64,000 nt of DNA, from the NCBI RefSeq assembly GCF_015291665.1, contig NZ_CP030048.1:6386001-6450000 (forward strand), read 5' to 3'. This document shows, one piece after another, positions 55,142-64,000 of the stretch; position 1 is the stretch's first letter, and the number at the start of each line of letters is the position of its first letter. The notes below the pieces were generated by a model. It was not told where the DNA came from. It searched no databases and was given only the letters and a program-made list of their open reading frames with translations. Position numbers and translations under genes: made by a program. Source of the stretch: Bradyrhizobium sp. CCBAU 53338. Its GTDB lineage: Bacteria > Pseudomonadota > Alphaproteobacteria > Rhizobiales > Xanthobacteraceae.

Positions 55142-56170
55142 TCAGGAAACGATCTTCGAAGCCTCATAGGGCTTCGGGTCGTAACCGAAAGCCGCGAGCG
55201 CAGAACCGACGGCCATCAGCACGGGGTGCATCGCGACCACCGCTTTCGACGACGTCAGCAGGCGGGCCGAGCGCACCAGCGACAGCGGCAACCGTACCAG
55301 CGCCTGCGCAAACAAACGCGCTCGCGCTGCCGCACCCCGCGCAGCCTTGACCTGCACACGATAGTTGATCACTCCGATGCGCAGACTGCGCTTTGCGATC
55401 CAACCCAAGGCGGTTCGATTCTGGGGCACAGTCTCGGTGATGACCGCTTCCGCGGTCCAGTGGAAGACCATGCCGGCATCGCGGCCACGATTGAAAAAAT
55501 CGCAATCGCCGCCACCGAGAAAATTGAACTGCAGGTCGAAGGCTGGGCTGCCGAGCCGCTCGAAAGCGGCGCGCGTGACCAGGCAATTGCCGCAACCGTA
55601 GATCAGCGGCACGGCACCGGTGTAATCATAGGCCGGACAGAAGGCGGGATGACGCGCGAGCCAGGGCTGGCTGTCATCGTCGAACACCGGCAGCACCGGT
55701 CCGCCGACCACGTCGGCACCGGTCGCCTCCGCGGTGCGAACCATCAACTCGAGCCAATCGGGCGAAGCGATCTCGTCGTCGTCGATCATCAGGAAGCGGG
55801 TCGCGGCGGGAAACACCGCCTGCGCCGTCTCGAACGCGGCGTTGATCGCCTGACAATTGCCCTGTCGCTTCTCGACCAGGCATATCCCCTGGAGTTTGCC
55901 GGCGGCGAGATATTCCGCAGCAACGGGCGCACTGGCGCGCCCTGCCGCATCGTTCTCCACCATCACCACCGCGAAAGAGCGCGGGGTGCGCTGACTGACC
56001 AGCGAATCCAGCGTCAGCCGCAGATGATCGGGACGGCGGAAGCAGGGAATGCAGACGACGATGCCGACCGAGAGGTCGATGACGCGCGAACTCGCCGCGA
56101 TCTCCCGGTTGGGATCGCGCAACGTTTCCAGGATCCGGCTGGCGGATAAATCTGTCGGGATCAGCGTCAT
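55142..56170 (-). CDS. Glycosyltransferase family 2 protein
   Basis: A 342-residue GT-A enzyme. The N-terminal GIVVCIPCFRRPDHLRLTLD, VVMVENDAAG and FLMIDDDEIASPDWLE carry the nucleotide-sugar and D-x-D sites. The later FLGGGDCDFFNRGRDAGMVF and the C-terminal hydrophobic stretch (VAMHPVLMAVGSALAAFGYD) suggest membrane association, as in ExoU/ExoM-like enzymes. I chose the ATG at 56170 (MTLIPTDLSASRI); the longer frame to 56290 is not coding-like. Sugar not predictable. Confidence 0.87.
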   Translation of the reverse strand: MTLIPTDLSASRILETLRDPNREIAASSRVIDLSVGIVVCIPCFRRPDHLRLTLDSLVSQRTPRSFAVVMVENDAAGRASAPVAAEYLAAGKLQGICLVEKRQGNCQAINAAFETAQAVFPAATRFLMIDDDEIASPDWLELMVRTAEATGADVVGGPVLPVFDDDSQPWLARHPAFCPAYDYTGAVPLIYGCGNCLVTRAAFERLGSPAFDLQFNFLGGGDCDFFNRGRDAGMVFHWTAEAVITETVPQNRTALGWIAKRSLRIGVINYRVQVKAARGAAARARLFAQALVRLPLSLVRSARLLTSSKAVVAMHPVLMAVGSALAAFGYDPKPYEASKIVS

Positions 56171-57026
56171 CGCGTTCTCAATGCCTGAGATATGTTGAAA
56201 AAGCCCTGCGTGCATTGTGCCATGTCGGCACGCCCGCACGGGACAGATGCGTCCCGGAACGAGCGTACCGCAGGAGCGCTCAAACTGCACCGCGACCCCG
56301 ATCTCCCGACGCTGGGACGCTTCGTCATACGTTTAACCGCTTTCGCGTGTTTTCCCTGCGAATTCCTTCGCGCGTGATACTGCAATTCGCAGTCCATCAC
56401 GCGTCAACAGCGCAACATGAACGATGCCGTAGTTAACGTGGTGTCCGATTAACCCGGTCGTAAGCACCGTGATCGGGATATCCGGCGGCATCAGATTTGC
56501 TCTTCGAGATCGCGGGATTTTTCCTGTAATTTGTAGAGAACAAGCCGGTCGGAAAATGAACAAGTCAGCCACGATCGATCTCGCGACCGAAGCGCCGACC
56601 CACACCCAAGCTCTGCTCGATCTTGTCGGCGGCGAGGCCCGCGACAGCCTGCTCGGGATCCACAAGGTGCTGCCGCGCGGCACCGACGTCCGCCGCGGCG
56701 ATCATCACGTCATCCCGCGAAGGATCTGACGGCCATGCGTGCGCAACCCGGCCTTCACGTCGCGAAGCCGCACGCGCGCGCGCCGCTGGGCACGCCTGGT
56801 AACGAACCGTTAATCATCGCGGGAGCGCCGCCGCCGAAGCGGCACAACGACGCGGCAAATGGCGGCCTGCGCTTAAACGCTTTGTTTGCCATTTCGGTGA
56901 ATAGTCCCTCAATGAGTATGGTTAATTTTCCCTGTTGCGTTGATTGCGCACCCATATCCCCGGTGCGAGGCGTAAAGCGAAGAGTAACCCCTCAGCCCGC
57001 GGCCGTTGGAATGAAAGCTGGGGACT
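56171..57026. promoter_or_regulatory. Long intergenic region ahead of the co-polymerase gene
   Basis: About 850 bases. It is noticeably AT-richer than the flanks (for example TTTGCCATTTCGGTGAATAG and TATGGTTAATTTTCCCTG near 56885-56935). A minor plus-strand frame at 56556-56729 (57 codons from MNKSATIDLATEAP) and a minus-strand frame at 56333-56683 exist but neither has convincing support. The right end holds the promoter of the polysaccharide operon; no known operator is recognised. Confidence 0.5.
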
Positions 57027-59318
57027 ATGCTTGACTATAACCATCCGATTGATCGGGCCAAAAATCCGACCGTATCGGAAGCCCCGCAGCGCAGACCCGA
57101 GGCCAGCTTCAACGTGCTGGAGCTCGTCAGCCTGCTGTGGCGGCGCAAGATCGCGATTGCCTCCGCGGCACTGATCGGCGCGTGCCTCGCCGTCACCGTC
57201 GGCAAGAGCCTGACACCCCGCTACACCGCGACCGCCCAGCTCTATGTCGACCCGCGCGAGCTTCAGCTCGTCGACCGCGAGCTCACGCCGCGCGCGCAGG
57301 ACGTTTCCGGCATGTCCATGGTGGTGGAGAGCCAGGCCCGCCTCATCACCTCCAACAGCGTGCTGTTGCGGGTGATCCAGCAAGCGGGTCTGGACAAGGA
57401 TCCGGAATTCGGCGGTGGCGACGGCAGAACCTTGACATCGTCCCTGCTCGGCCTGATCGGCCTCCATGTCCGCGCGCCCTCCGCTGCGGAGACCAGGGAG
57501 GTGCAGCTCGCGGCCCTCGACGCGCTGAACAAGCACATCACGATCCGCAAGACCGACAAGAGCTTCATCGTCGACATCGAGGTCTGGTCGATCGATCCGG
57601 CGAAGGCGGCGATGCTCGCCAACACCCTGACCAACACTTATCTCACGGAGTCCCGCAACTCCCAGGCTCTGGCGGCGCGGCGCGCCACCAGCGAATTGTC
57701 GGGCCGGCTGAAGGAGCTGCGCGAGCGGCTGCGCAACGCCGAGACCGCGCTCGCCACCTACAAGGCCCAGAACAATTTCGTCGGCACCCAGGACTCGCTG
57801 ATCTCTGATCAGCAGCTTTCCTCCAGTAACCAGCGGCTGTCCGCGGCCCGCGCGGCCACGATGGACGCACAGGCGCGGCTGGACCAGATCGAGGCGAACA
57901 AGCGGACCGCCGCGGATGCAGGCGCGATCCCCGAAGCGCTGCAGTCGCCGACCATCGCCAATTTGCGGGCGCAATATGCCGACGCCCGCAAGAAATATGC
58001 GGAGCAGACCGCCGAACTCGGCCCGCGTCATCCCGCGCTGCGCCAGACCGAAAAGCAGGTCGAGGATCTCAAGCGCACCATCAACGAGGAGATCGAGCGC
58101 TTTGCTCTTTCAGCCAAGAACGATCTGACGCGCGCCCGCGACTACGAGGCGTCGCTCAACCGGGCGCTGGAAGTCCAGAAGCGGCAGAGCGTGCAGCTCA
58201 GCCAGGCCGCCGTGCGCCTGCGCGAGCTCGAGCGCGAGGCCGATGCCAGCCGCGACGTCTACCAATCCTTCCTCAAGCGCTCGCGCGAGACCGAGGAGCA
58301 GGAGACCCTGAACACTTCGGCGGCCCGCGTCATCGGCGAAGCCACGGTGCCGCAGCGCCGCTCGTTCCCGCCGGGAATGAGCCTCTTCGCGATGATCGGA
58401 TTCATCTTCGGCGCGCTCGCAGCCGCCTGCTGGTTCGTCGCGGCCGAGCATCTGTTCAACGGCGCGTCCGCCCCCGAGCCGGGGCGCCGCGAGCGCACGC
58501 CTACGCATGACGTCATGCGGCCCCAGTCCGAAGCCGCCGCGCCCTCACCTGCGCTTGCGCTGGTCGAGAAGCCGCTGATCGCCCGCCTCCAGGAAGCGGA
58601 CGTGATCCGCACGCTCGCCGCCATTCTCGCCACAGGCGGCGGTGTTGACCTGACCCGGGTCGGCTGGCCGACGCTGCGCCCGGGATTCCCGCTGACGACC
58701 CTTCTCAACGCCCTGCGCGACATGCGCGCCGCGATGGCGCGCCGCGCCGGCGGCAAGACCATGCCGGTGATGGCGCTGGTCGGCGCCGGCGACACCACCG
58801 GACGCAGCGTGACGGCATTGAATTTCGCGCTCGCCGCCGCGCGCGACGGCAGCCGTGTCTTGATGATCGATGCCGACCATCAGGCACAAACACTCTCGCG
58901 CAAGATCAATCGGCCCGGCAAGAGCGAACCCAGCAAGCTTGGCTGGCTCTCGATCGGCAACAAGACGGTGCGCGAGATCAGGACCGTCAACGGCATCTCG
59001 GTGCTGCCGGCGACCGAGAGCGACGCCGGCAGGGCTGCTGACGCCATCCGCAAGGCGATCGCGCAGGCGCGCTCGGCCGGCGGCTACGACCTCGTCATTC
59101 TCGACGGCCCCGCGATGCCGTTCTCCACGGCAGGCCGCAAGCTGCTCGACGGCACCGATGCGCTGGTCGCGGTGCTGCCGACCAGCCTCGACATCAACGA
59201 CAGCATGGAAGACATCCTGTCCGCGCTCGGCACCGCCCAGCGCAAGCTCGTCGGCGTCGTGCTCGACGAGCTCACCCCTGCAACCCAAGCGCGCCAGCGA
59301 GGCAAACAATATGCTTGA
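57027..59318 (+). CDS. Wzz/ExoP-like polysaccharide co-polymerase with degenerate BY-kinase domain
   Basis: A 763-residue inner-membrane protein controlling polymer length and export. Wzz domain: first transmembrane helix at residues 41-60, a long periplasmic coiled coil (residues about 210-430), second helix from residue 451. The cytoplasmic C-terminal P-loop domain shows VGAGDTTGRSVTALNFA (585-601), where the Walker A lysine is Arg593, a Walker A' VLMIDAD (Asp615, Asp617) and Walker B VILDGP (Asp693). There is no C-terminal tyrosine cluster; only one Tyr precedes the final Ala. So autokinase activity is doubtful. GGGGA precedes the ATG. The stop overlaps the WecB-type gene by 8 bases. Confidence 0.9.
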   Translation: MLDYNHPIDRAKNPTVSEAPQRRPEASFNVLELVSLLWRRKIAIASAALIGACLAVTVGKSLTPRYTATAQLYVDPRELQLVDRELTPRAQDVSGMSMVVESQARLITSNSVLLRVIQQAGLDKDPEFGGGDGRTLTSSLLGLIGLHVRAPSAAETREVQLAALDALNKHITIRKTDKSFIVDIEVWSIDPAKAAMLANTLTNTYLTESRNSQALAARRATSELSGRLKELRERLRNAETALATYKAQNNFVGTQDSLISDQQLSSSNQRLSAARAATMDAQARLDQIEANKRTAADAGAIPEALQSPTIANLRAQYADARKKYAEQTAELGPRHPALRQTEKQVEDLKRTINEEIERFALSAKNDLTRARDYEASLNRALEVQKRQSVQLSQAAVRLRELEREADASRDVYQSFLKRSRETEEQETLNTSAARVIGEATVPQRRSFPPGMSLFAMIGFIFGALAAACWFVAAEHLFNGASAPEPGRRERTPTHDVMRPQSEAAAPSPALALVEKPLIARLQEADVIRTLAAILATGGGVDLTRVGWPTLRPGFPLTTLLNALRDMRAAMARRAGGKTMPVMALVGAGDTTGRSVTALNFALAAARDGSRVLMIDADHQAQTLSRKINRPGKSEPSKLGWLSIGNKTVREIRTVNGISVLPATESDAGRAADAIRKAIAQARSAGGYDLVILDGPAMPFSTAGRKLLDGTDALVAVLPTSLDINDSMEDILSALGTAQRKLVGVVLDELTPATQARQRGKQYA

Positions 59319-60117
59319 GCGCCGCATCAATTTCGAAGGCCGGGCCGCAACATCCGAGGTGCCGCGGATCACCGTCGGCGGCCTTCGCATGGCCGCACTC
59401 GATCTCGAAGCGACTGCCGACTTCATGATCGAGGCAACCGATCGGGCTCACCGCATCGGGCGGCCACTGTACCTGACTTCGGCCAATGGCGAGGTGCTGG
59501 CGCGCTGCTCGACAGAGCCCCAGACCGAGCGCCTGTTCCGCGCGGCCGATCTGATCAATGCCGACGGTCAGCCACTGGTGGCGGCCTCGCGGCTTCAATC
59601 CTGGTTTCCGCTGCCGGAGCGCGTCGCCACCACGGATCTGTTCCATGTCGTCGCGCGCAAGGCGGAAGCCGCCGGCCGCACCTTCTACATGTTCGGCGCC
59701 AGCGAGGAAGAGAACGCCGCCGCCGTCAAACGCGTTCAGAACATGTATCCGCAGCTCAAGATCGTCGGGCAGAGCCATGGCTATCTTCGTGACGAGGCGT
59801 TGCGCGCCAAGGTCGAGGAGATCAATGCTCTCGCACCTGACTTCCTGTGGGTCGCGCTCGGCGTGCCCAGCGAGCAGGCTTTCGTCGAGGAATACACACC
59901 GCTGCTGACCAATGTCGGCGTCATCAAGACGTCGGGCGGCCTGTTCAACTTCCTGTCGGGCAGCCGCGCACGCGCACCGCAATGGATGCAGAAACTCGGG
60001 CTCGAATGGGCCTGGCGCACCTGGCTCGAGCCTCGCCGCCTGTTCTGGCGCTATTTGACCACCAACCCCCGCGCGATCTATCTTCTCTTCAGCCGCAACC
60101 GGCCCGTCAATCGCTGA
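59311..60117 (+). CDS. WecB/TagA/CpsF family glycosyltransferase
   Basis: A 268-residue GT26 glycosyltransferase that adds a sugar to a lipid-linked acceptor. Signatures are YLTSANGEVLARCSTEP, LINADGQPLVAAS (catalytic Asp in ADGQP), TFYMFGASEEENAAAVKRVQ and ALGVPSEQAFVEEY, then VIKTSGGLFNFLSGSRARAP. The start overlaps the end of the co-polymerase gene by 8 bases, implying coupling. Followed by galE after 17 bases. The longer frame from 58870 is a shadow. Confidence 0.91.
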   Translation: MLERRINFEGRAATSEVPRITVGGLRMAALDLEATADFMIEATDRAHRIGRPLYLTSANGEVLARCSTEPQTERLFRAADLINADGQPLVAASRLQSWFPLPERVATTDLFHVVARKAEAAGRTFYMFGASEEENAAAVKRVQNMYPQLKIVGQSHGYLRDEALRAKVEEINALAPDFLWVALGVPSEQAFVEEYTPLLTNVGVIKTSGGLFNFLSGSRARAPQWMQKLGLEWAWRTWLEPRRLFWRYLTTNPRAIYLLFSRNRPVNR

Positions 60118-60134
60118 AAGAGTAGAAGATCCAC

Positions 60135-61127
60135 ATGACCGATCGACCGACAGTCCTCGTCACAGGGGGCGCGGGCTATATTGGCTCGCATGCCTGCCGC
60201 GCCCTGGCCGCTGCCGGATATCGGCCCGTCGTTTATGACAATCTTTCGACAGGTCATCGCAATTTTGTGTCGGGGGAACTGGTCACGGGCGATCTGCTCG
60301 ATGGTGCAGCACTGGCGCGCACCTTTGCCGAGCACAAAGTGACGGCCGTGATGCATTTCGCGGCAGCGAGCCTCGTCGGCGAGTCCATGACCGACCCGCA
60401 GAAATATTACGTCAACAACGTCCAGGGCACGCTGTCGCTGCTGCAGGCGATGCGCAACGCAGGTTGTCATCGCATCGTGTTCTCTTCCACCGGCGCCGTC
60501 TATGGCAACGCCGATTCCAAGGAACTGCCGGAAGATTTTCCCTGCGCACCGATCAATCCCTACGGGGCGTCGAAGTGGATGATCGAGCGCATGCTCGCCG
60601 ACTACCGCGCAGCTTACGGCTTCGGCGCGTTCTGCCTGCGCTACTTCAATGCCAGCGGCGCCGATCCGGCCGGCGGCATCGGCGAATTGCGCGACAACGA
60701 GACCCATCTCATTCCGCGCGCCATGATGGCGCTGCAGGGCCATGTCGATTTCGCCGTGTTCGGCGATGACTACGATACGCCCGACGGCACCGCGATCCGC
60801 GACTACATCCACGTCACCGACCTCGCCGCGGCGCATGTCGCGGCGTTGAAGCTGCTGGAGGCGGGACATGCCGGCGGCAGCTTCAATCTCGGCACCGGGT
60901 CAGGCTTTTCGGTACGCGAGATTCTCGACGCCATCAGGCTGGAGACCGGGCGCGAGGTGCCGCACACCGTCAAGCCGCGCCGTGCCGGCGACCCCACCTA
61001 TCTCGTCGCCGACGCCGCTGCCGCACGCAAGGTTCTCGATTTCGTGCCGCGCCATTCCGACTTGCCGACCGTGATCCGCACCGCCTGGGCCTGGCACCAG
61101 AAGGCGCATCCGTTGAGGGCGCGTTAA
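60135..61127 (+). CDS. galE: UDP-glucose 4-epimerase GalE (ExoB-type)
   Basis: A 330-residue NAD-dependent epimerase that interconverts UDP-glucose and UDP-galactose for polysaccharide synthesis. NAD motif TGGAGYIGSHACRAL (residues 10-24), SSTGAVYG, and the catalytic NPYGASKWMIE (Tyr-x3-Lys). It ends the co-polymerase/GT26/galE operon. In rhizobia this gene is often called exoB. Galactose in the exopolysaccharide is implied. Confidence 0.95.
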   Translation: MTDRPTVLVTGGAGYIGSHACRALAAAGYRPVVYDNLSTGHRNFVSGELVTGDLLDGAALARTFAEHKVTAVMHFAAASLVGESMTDPQKYYVNNVQGTLSLLQAMRNAGCHRIVFSSTGAVYGNADSKELPEDFPCAPINPYGASKWMIERMLADYRAAYGFGAFCLRYFNASGADPAGGIGELRDNETHLIPRAMMALQGHVDFAVFGDDYDTPDGTAIRDYIHVTDLAAAHVAALKLLEAGHAGGSFNLGTGSGFSVREILDAIRLETGREVPHTVKPRRAGDPTYLVADAAAARKVLDFVPRHSDLPTVIRTAWAWHQKAHPLRAR

Positions 61128-61140
61128 GCGACGGCGGTGG

Positions 61141-64000
61141 TCAGATAGCAGCACGTTTCGGCCGTAGCGCCGCGGCTTCGTCCACGGCCGTATCCGTCTC
61201 CGGCTGGAGCGGCGGTGCGACGGCAAGCTCCATCGGTCGCAGCAACTCGGCCATCTGCTTCGCCGGCAGCGGCTTGGAGATCAGGAAGCCCTGCATCTCG
61301 TCGCAGCCATGGGTGCGCAGGAAGACCTCCTGCTCGGCATTTTCGACGCCCTCGGCGACCACGGTCATGCCGAGCGCCTTGCCCATGCTGATGATGGCCT
61401 GTGCGATCGCCTGATCCTCCGAATCCTGCGGCAGGTCGCGCACGAAGGAGCGGTCGATCTTGATCGTGTCGATCGGGAAATGCTTCATCAGCGACATCGA
61501 CGAGTAACCGGTACCGAAATCGTCGATGGCAAGGCGGATGCCGCGGCTCTGGATGGCGTCGAGCACCTTCAGCGCGCGACCGACATTGCGCATCATCATG
61601 CTCTCGGTGACCTCGAGCTGGAGCAGCACCGGCGACATGCCGGAGGCTGCCAGCGCCTCGTCGACGTCCTGCAACAGATGCTCGTCGGCAAATTGCCGCG
61701 GCGACAGGTTGACCGCCATCGACACGGGCAGCAGGCCGCGGCGCTGCCAGGCCATGGCCTGCGCGCAGGCCTCGTTCAGCACCCAGCGGCCGATCGGCAC
61801 GATCAGGCCGGTCTCCTCCGCAAGCGGAATGAATTGCGCCGGCGAGACGTTGCCGAGATCGGGATGATTCCAGCGCAGCAGCGCTTCCACTCCGGTGATC
61901 TGGCCGGATTCCATGTCGACCTTGGGCTGGTAGTTCAGCGAGAACTGCTCGCGCTCCAGCGCGCGGCGCAGCGCGCTTTCGAGCGACAGCCGCTCGATCG
62001 ACTGCGTCTTCACTTCCTTGGAGAAGAAACGATAGCCGTTCTTGCCGTCCTCCTTGGCGAGATACATCGCCATGTCGGCGTTCTTGGTCAGGGTCTGCGC
62101 GTCGGCACCGTTGGCCGGGTACATCGCGATGCCGATCGAGGCCGTGGTGTGACACTCGTGGCCGGCGAGCTCCATGGGCTCGGCGAGCGCCGCGAGCAGG
62201 CCGGTGGCGATGCGCTGGACGTCGTCGATCTCGCCGCACTGGTCGAGGATCACCACGAACTCGTCGCCGCCGAGGCGTGCGACCACGTCGCTTGCCCGCA
62301 GCGCGCCGCGCAGGCGGCTCGCGACCTGGAGCAAGAGCAGATCGCCGGCCTCGTGGCCCAGCGAGTCGTTGATGACCTTGAAGCGATCGAGGTCGATGAA
62401 CAGCACGGCAAAGCGGTGATCGCGGCGCTCAGCCGTTTCGATCGCCTCGCGCAGCAGCCCGTTGAAGGTCTCGCGGTTCGGCAGATCGGTCAGGCTGTCA
62501 TGCGAGGCGAGATATTCGATCCGCTCGTCAGCCTTGTTCTTCTCGTCGGCGCGGTCGAAATTCTCCATCGCGAAGGCGACGTTGTCGGCAAGACGCTGCA
62601 GCAGCTCGACGAACTCGCGGGTGAACGTATCCTGCTCGATAGACATGTAGATCATGACGCCGACCGCCCTGTCGTGCGTGATCAGCGGGAACGCCGCGCC
62701 TGAGCGCGCGCCGTCGCCCTGGAGGACGGCATGGAATGCGCTCACGCGGTTGTCGTTGACATAGTCGTTGCTGATGCAGGGCTGCCTGGTGCGGAATGCC
62801 GTGCCGCTCATGCCGCGGCCTTCGGGCCGGCCGGAATCGATGGAGAGACGAACGTTCCGCGTGGTCTCGGCGGATGGTCCCGCGGTCGCAACGATCTCGA
62901 GCTGATCGGTGTCGGCACTGGCGAGCGCAATGGTCGTCGAGGTGAACTTGCCGCCGGTCGACGCGGCTTGACACACCAGCTCGAACAGCTCGGTGCGGGA
63001 CTTGGCGCGCACGATCGCTTCATTGGTGTCGCTCAGCGCTGCGAACATGCGCGTCAGGCGCTCCTTCTGCGCCTCGGCCCGCGCGCGCTCGTCGGCCCGG
63101 TCGAAATTGTCGAGCGCAAAGGAGACGTTCTCCGCGAGGCGTCCCAGCAGCTGGATGAGATCTGGCGTGAAGGTGCCTTCGTCCGGCGAGAGGAACAGCA
63201 GGACGCCGATGGCATCGGTGCCGTTGCTCAGCAGGGGAAAGCAGCCGCCGGATTTCGTGCCCTGATCGTGCGCGATCTGGTGCCAATGCGTGGTGCGGAT
63301 GTCGGTGAGGATCTCGTTGGCGACGCAGGGCGCCTTGGTGCGGAAAGAGGTTCCGGCCAGCCCCCGCCCCAGCGGCTCGTCGGCCGAGGTCGCAAATCGC
63401 CATTTCTCGACGTGGCTGCGGCATTCGCCCTTGGTGACGGCAATGTCGAGATGGCGCCCCGTCTGGTCGACCAGGGCGATGGTCGCGGAGGAAAAGGTGC
63501 CGCCAAGCACCGCTGCTTCGCACACCGCTTCGAACAGTTCGGTGCGGGTCTTCACGCGCATGATGGCTTCGTTGGTCGCGCTCAGCGCCTCCAGCATGCC
63601 GCGCAGGCGATTGCGCTGCATCTCGGCTTTCGCCTTCTCGTCGGTGCGATCGAAGTTCTCGAGCGCGAAGGCGACGTTGGCCTGGAGCCGTTGCAGCAGC
63701 TCGACGAACTCAGGCGTGAAGGTGCCGCGTTCCGGCGAGTTGAAAAGAAACACGCCCTCGATACGGTCGCCGTTGAACAGCGGCAGCGCTGCGGACGATC
63801 CGATACCGTTGCGGCGGGCGTTGGCGTGCCATGGCTTCATCCGGTCGTCAGCCAGCACATCGTTGCTGATGGCAGGCCGGCGCGTGCGGAACGCCGTGCC
63901 GGTCAGCCCGCGCCCTTCGGGCACCTGGTCGGAAATCGAGAACTTCGAGCTGCGAACGATATCCGCGTTCGGACCATAGCAGGCGACGACGCGAAGCAGC
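61141..64000 (-). CDS. GAF-GAF-GAF-GGDEF-EAL protein, N-terminus outside the window
   Basis: A c-di-GMP metabolism protein, at least 952 residues, open to the right edge. The order is three GAF-type sensor units of about 182 residues each, then GGDEF (ARLGGDEFVVIL, with catalytic GGDEF intact) and EAL (TGVEALLRWNHP, EAL intact). Each GAF unit carries G-R-G-[LM]-x-G-T-x-F-R-T, and the joins share FDRxDExxxAExQxxRL. Both enzyme motifs look active, so it may make or degrade c-di-GMP. It lies convergent to galE with a 13-base gap and could control polysaccharide output. At 63924 the frame has a GTG, but it is internal to a GAF unit, not the start. Confidence 0.9.
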   Translation of the reverse strand, partial: LLRVVACYGPNADIVRSSKFSISDQVPEGRGLTGTAFRTRRPAISNDVLADDRMKPWHANARRNGIGSSAALPLFNGDRIEGVFLFNSPERGTFTPEFVELLQRLQANVAFALENFDRTDEKAKAEMQRNRLRGMLEALSATNEAIMRVKTRTELFEAVCEAAVLGGTFSSATIALVDQTGRHLDIAVTKGECRSHVEKWRFATSADEPLGRGLAGTSFRTKAPCVANEILTDIRTTHWHQIAHDQGTKSGGCFPLLSNGTDAIGVLLFLSPDEGTFTPDLIQLLGRLAENVSFALDNFDRADERARAEAQKERLTRMFAALSDTNEAIVRAKSRTELFELVCQAASTGGKFTSTTIALASADTDQLEIVATAGPSAETTRNVRLSIDSGRPEGRGMSGTAFRTRQPCISNDYVNDNRVSAFHAVLQGDGARSGAAFPLITHDRAVGVMIYMSIEQDTFTREFVELLQRLADNVAFAMENFDRADEKNKADERIEYLASHDSLTDLPNRETFNGLLREAIETAERRDHRFAVLFIDLDRFKVINDSLGHEAGDLLLLQVASRLRGALRASDVVARLGGDEFVVILDQCGEIDDVQRIATGLLAALAEPMELAGHECHTTASIGIAMYPANGADAQTLTKNADMAMYLAKEDGKNGYRFFSKEVKTQSIERLSLESALRRALEREQFSLNYQPKVDMESGQITGVEALLRWNHPDLGNVSPAQFIPLAEETGLIVPIGRWVLNEACAQAMAWQRRGLLPVSMAVNLSPRQFADEHLLQDVDEALAASGMSPVLLQLEVTESMMMRNVGRALKVLDAIQSRGIRLAIDDFGTGYSSMSLMKHFPIDTIKIDRSFVRDLPQDSEDQAIAQAIISMGKALGMTVVAEGVENAEQEVFLRTHGCDEMQGFLISKPLPAKQMAELLRPMELAVAPPLQPETDTAVDEAAALRPKRAAI

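Noticed and set aside
56333..56729. Two small opposing frames in the region before the co-polymerase gene
   Set aside because: Neither has a convincing ribosome site, family or codon bias; kept only as a note in the intergenic entry.

Overview
The window looks like a chromosomal segment of a Bradyrhizobium-type alphaproteobacterium. The evidence is high GC with strong G/C at third codon positions, family content (DUF4170, DUF6101, DUF2076, TorF-like porin, hisZ-hisG, CIRCE-controlled groESL, OpgC, an SbmA/BacA-type ABC transporter), and three intergenic hairpin repeats of the kind I associate with Bradyrhizobium/Rhodopseudomonas genomes. No tRNA, rRNA, prophage, insertion sequence or CRISPR array was seen, so this is mostly core genome with one envelope-polysaccharide region.

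Layout. 1-4.9 kb: a partial DUF4170 gene, an inositol-monophosphatase-family gene and pmbA on the minus strand, then DUF6101, ubiA and a secreted protein, with two large palindromes around the start of ubiA. 5.1-8.0 kb: rsmE and a pair of regulators. 8.3-12.4 kb: hisZ-hisG, then a polyprenyl-phosphate glycosyltransferase translationally coupled to a YdjC/HpnK deacetylase. 12.6-20.3 kb: DUF2076, L,D-transpeptidase, cheZ, a lipoprotein, groES-groEL and two secreted proteins. 20.4-31.1 kb: lactate permease, ABC transporter, porin, a lysine-rich histone-like protein, the glycolate oxidase operon glcDEF and a cytochrome c. 31-35 kb: small secreted proteins, zinc-free L36, and an amidohydrolase behind a striking 37-bp palindromic operator. 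35.2-42.5 kb: a membrane glycosyltransferase coupled to opgC, DUF2252, and a SulP transporter followed by a beta-carbonic anhydrase. 43-49 kb: dehalogenase, YbaK, a membrane-anchored class III cyclase, and a LysR gene divergent from an SDR-pirin-wrbA set with a clear operator between them.

49.2-64 kb: a protein-methyltransferase-like gene, then an exopolysaccharide region holding a CelD-like GNAT, an O-antigen-ligase/Wzy-type polymerase, three glycosyltransferases, a Wzz/BY-kinase-like co-polymerase whose Walker A lysine is replaced by arginine, a WecB/TagA glycosyltransferase and galE. It is followed by a large GAF-GAF-GAF-GGDEF-EAL protein that runs off the right edge. No Wzx flippase, Wza-type export pore or initiating sugar-phosphate transferase is present in the window.

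No single unmistakably new system was found. The best leads are the twin palindromes at ubiA, the 37-bp operator, the coupled glycosyltransferase-deacetylase pair, the SulP-carbonic anhydrase pair and the arginine-substituted BY-kinase.
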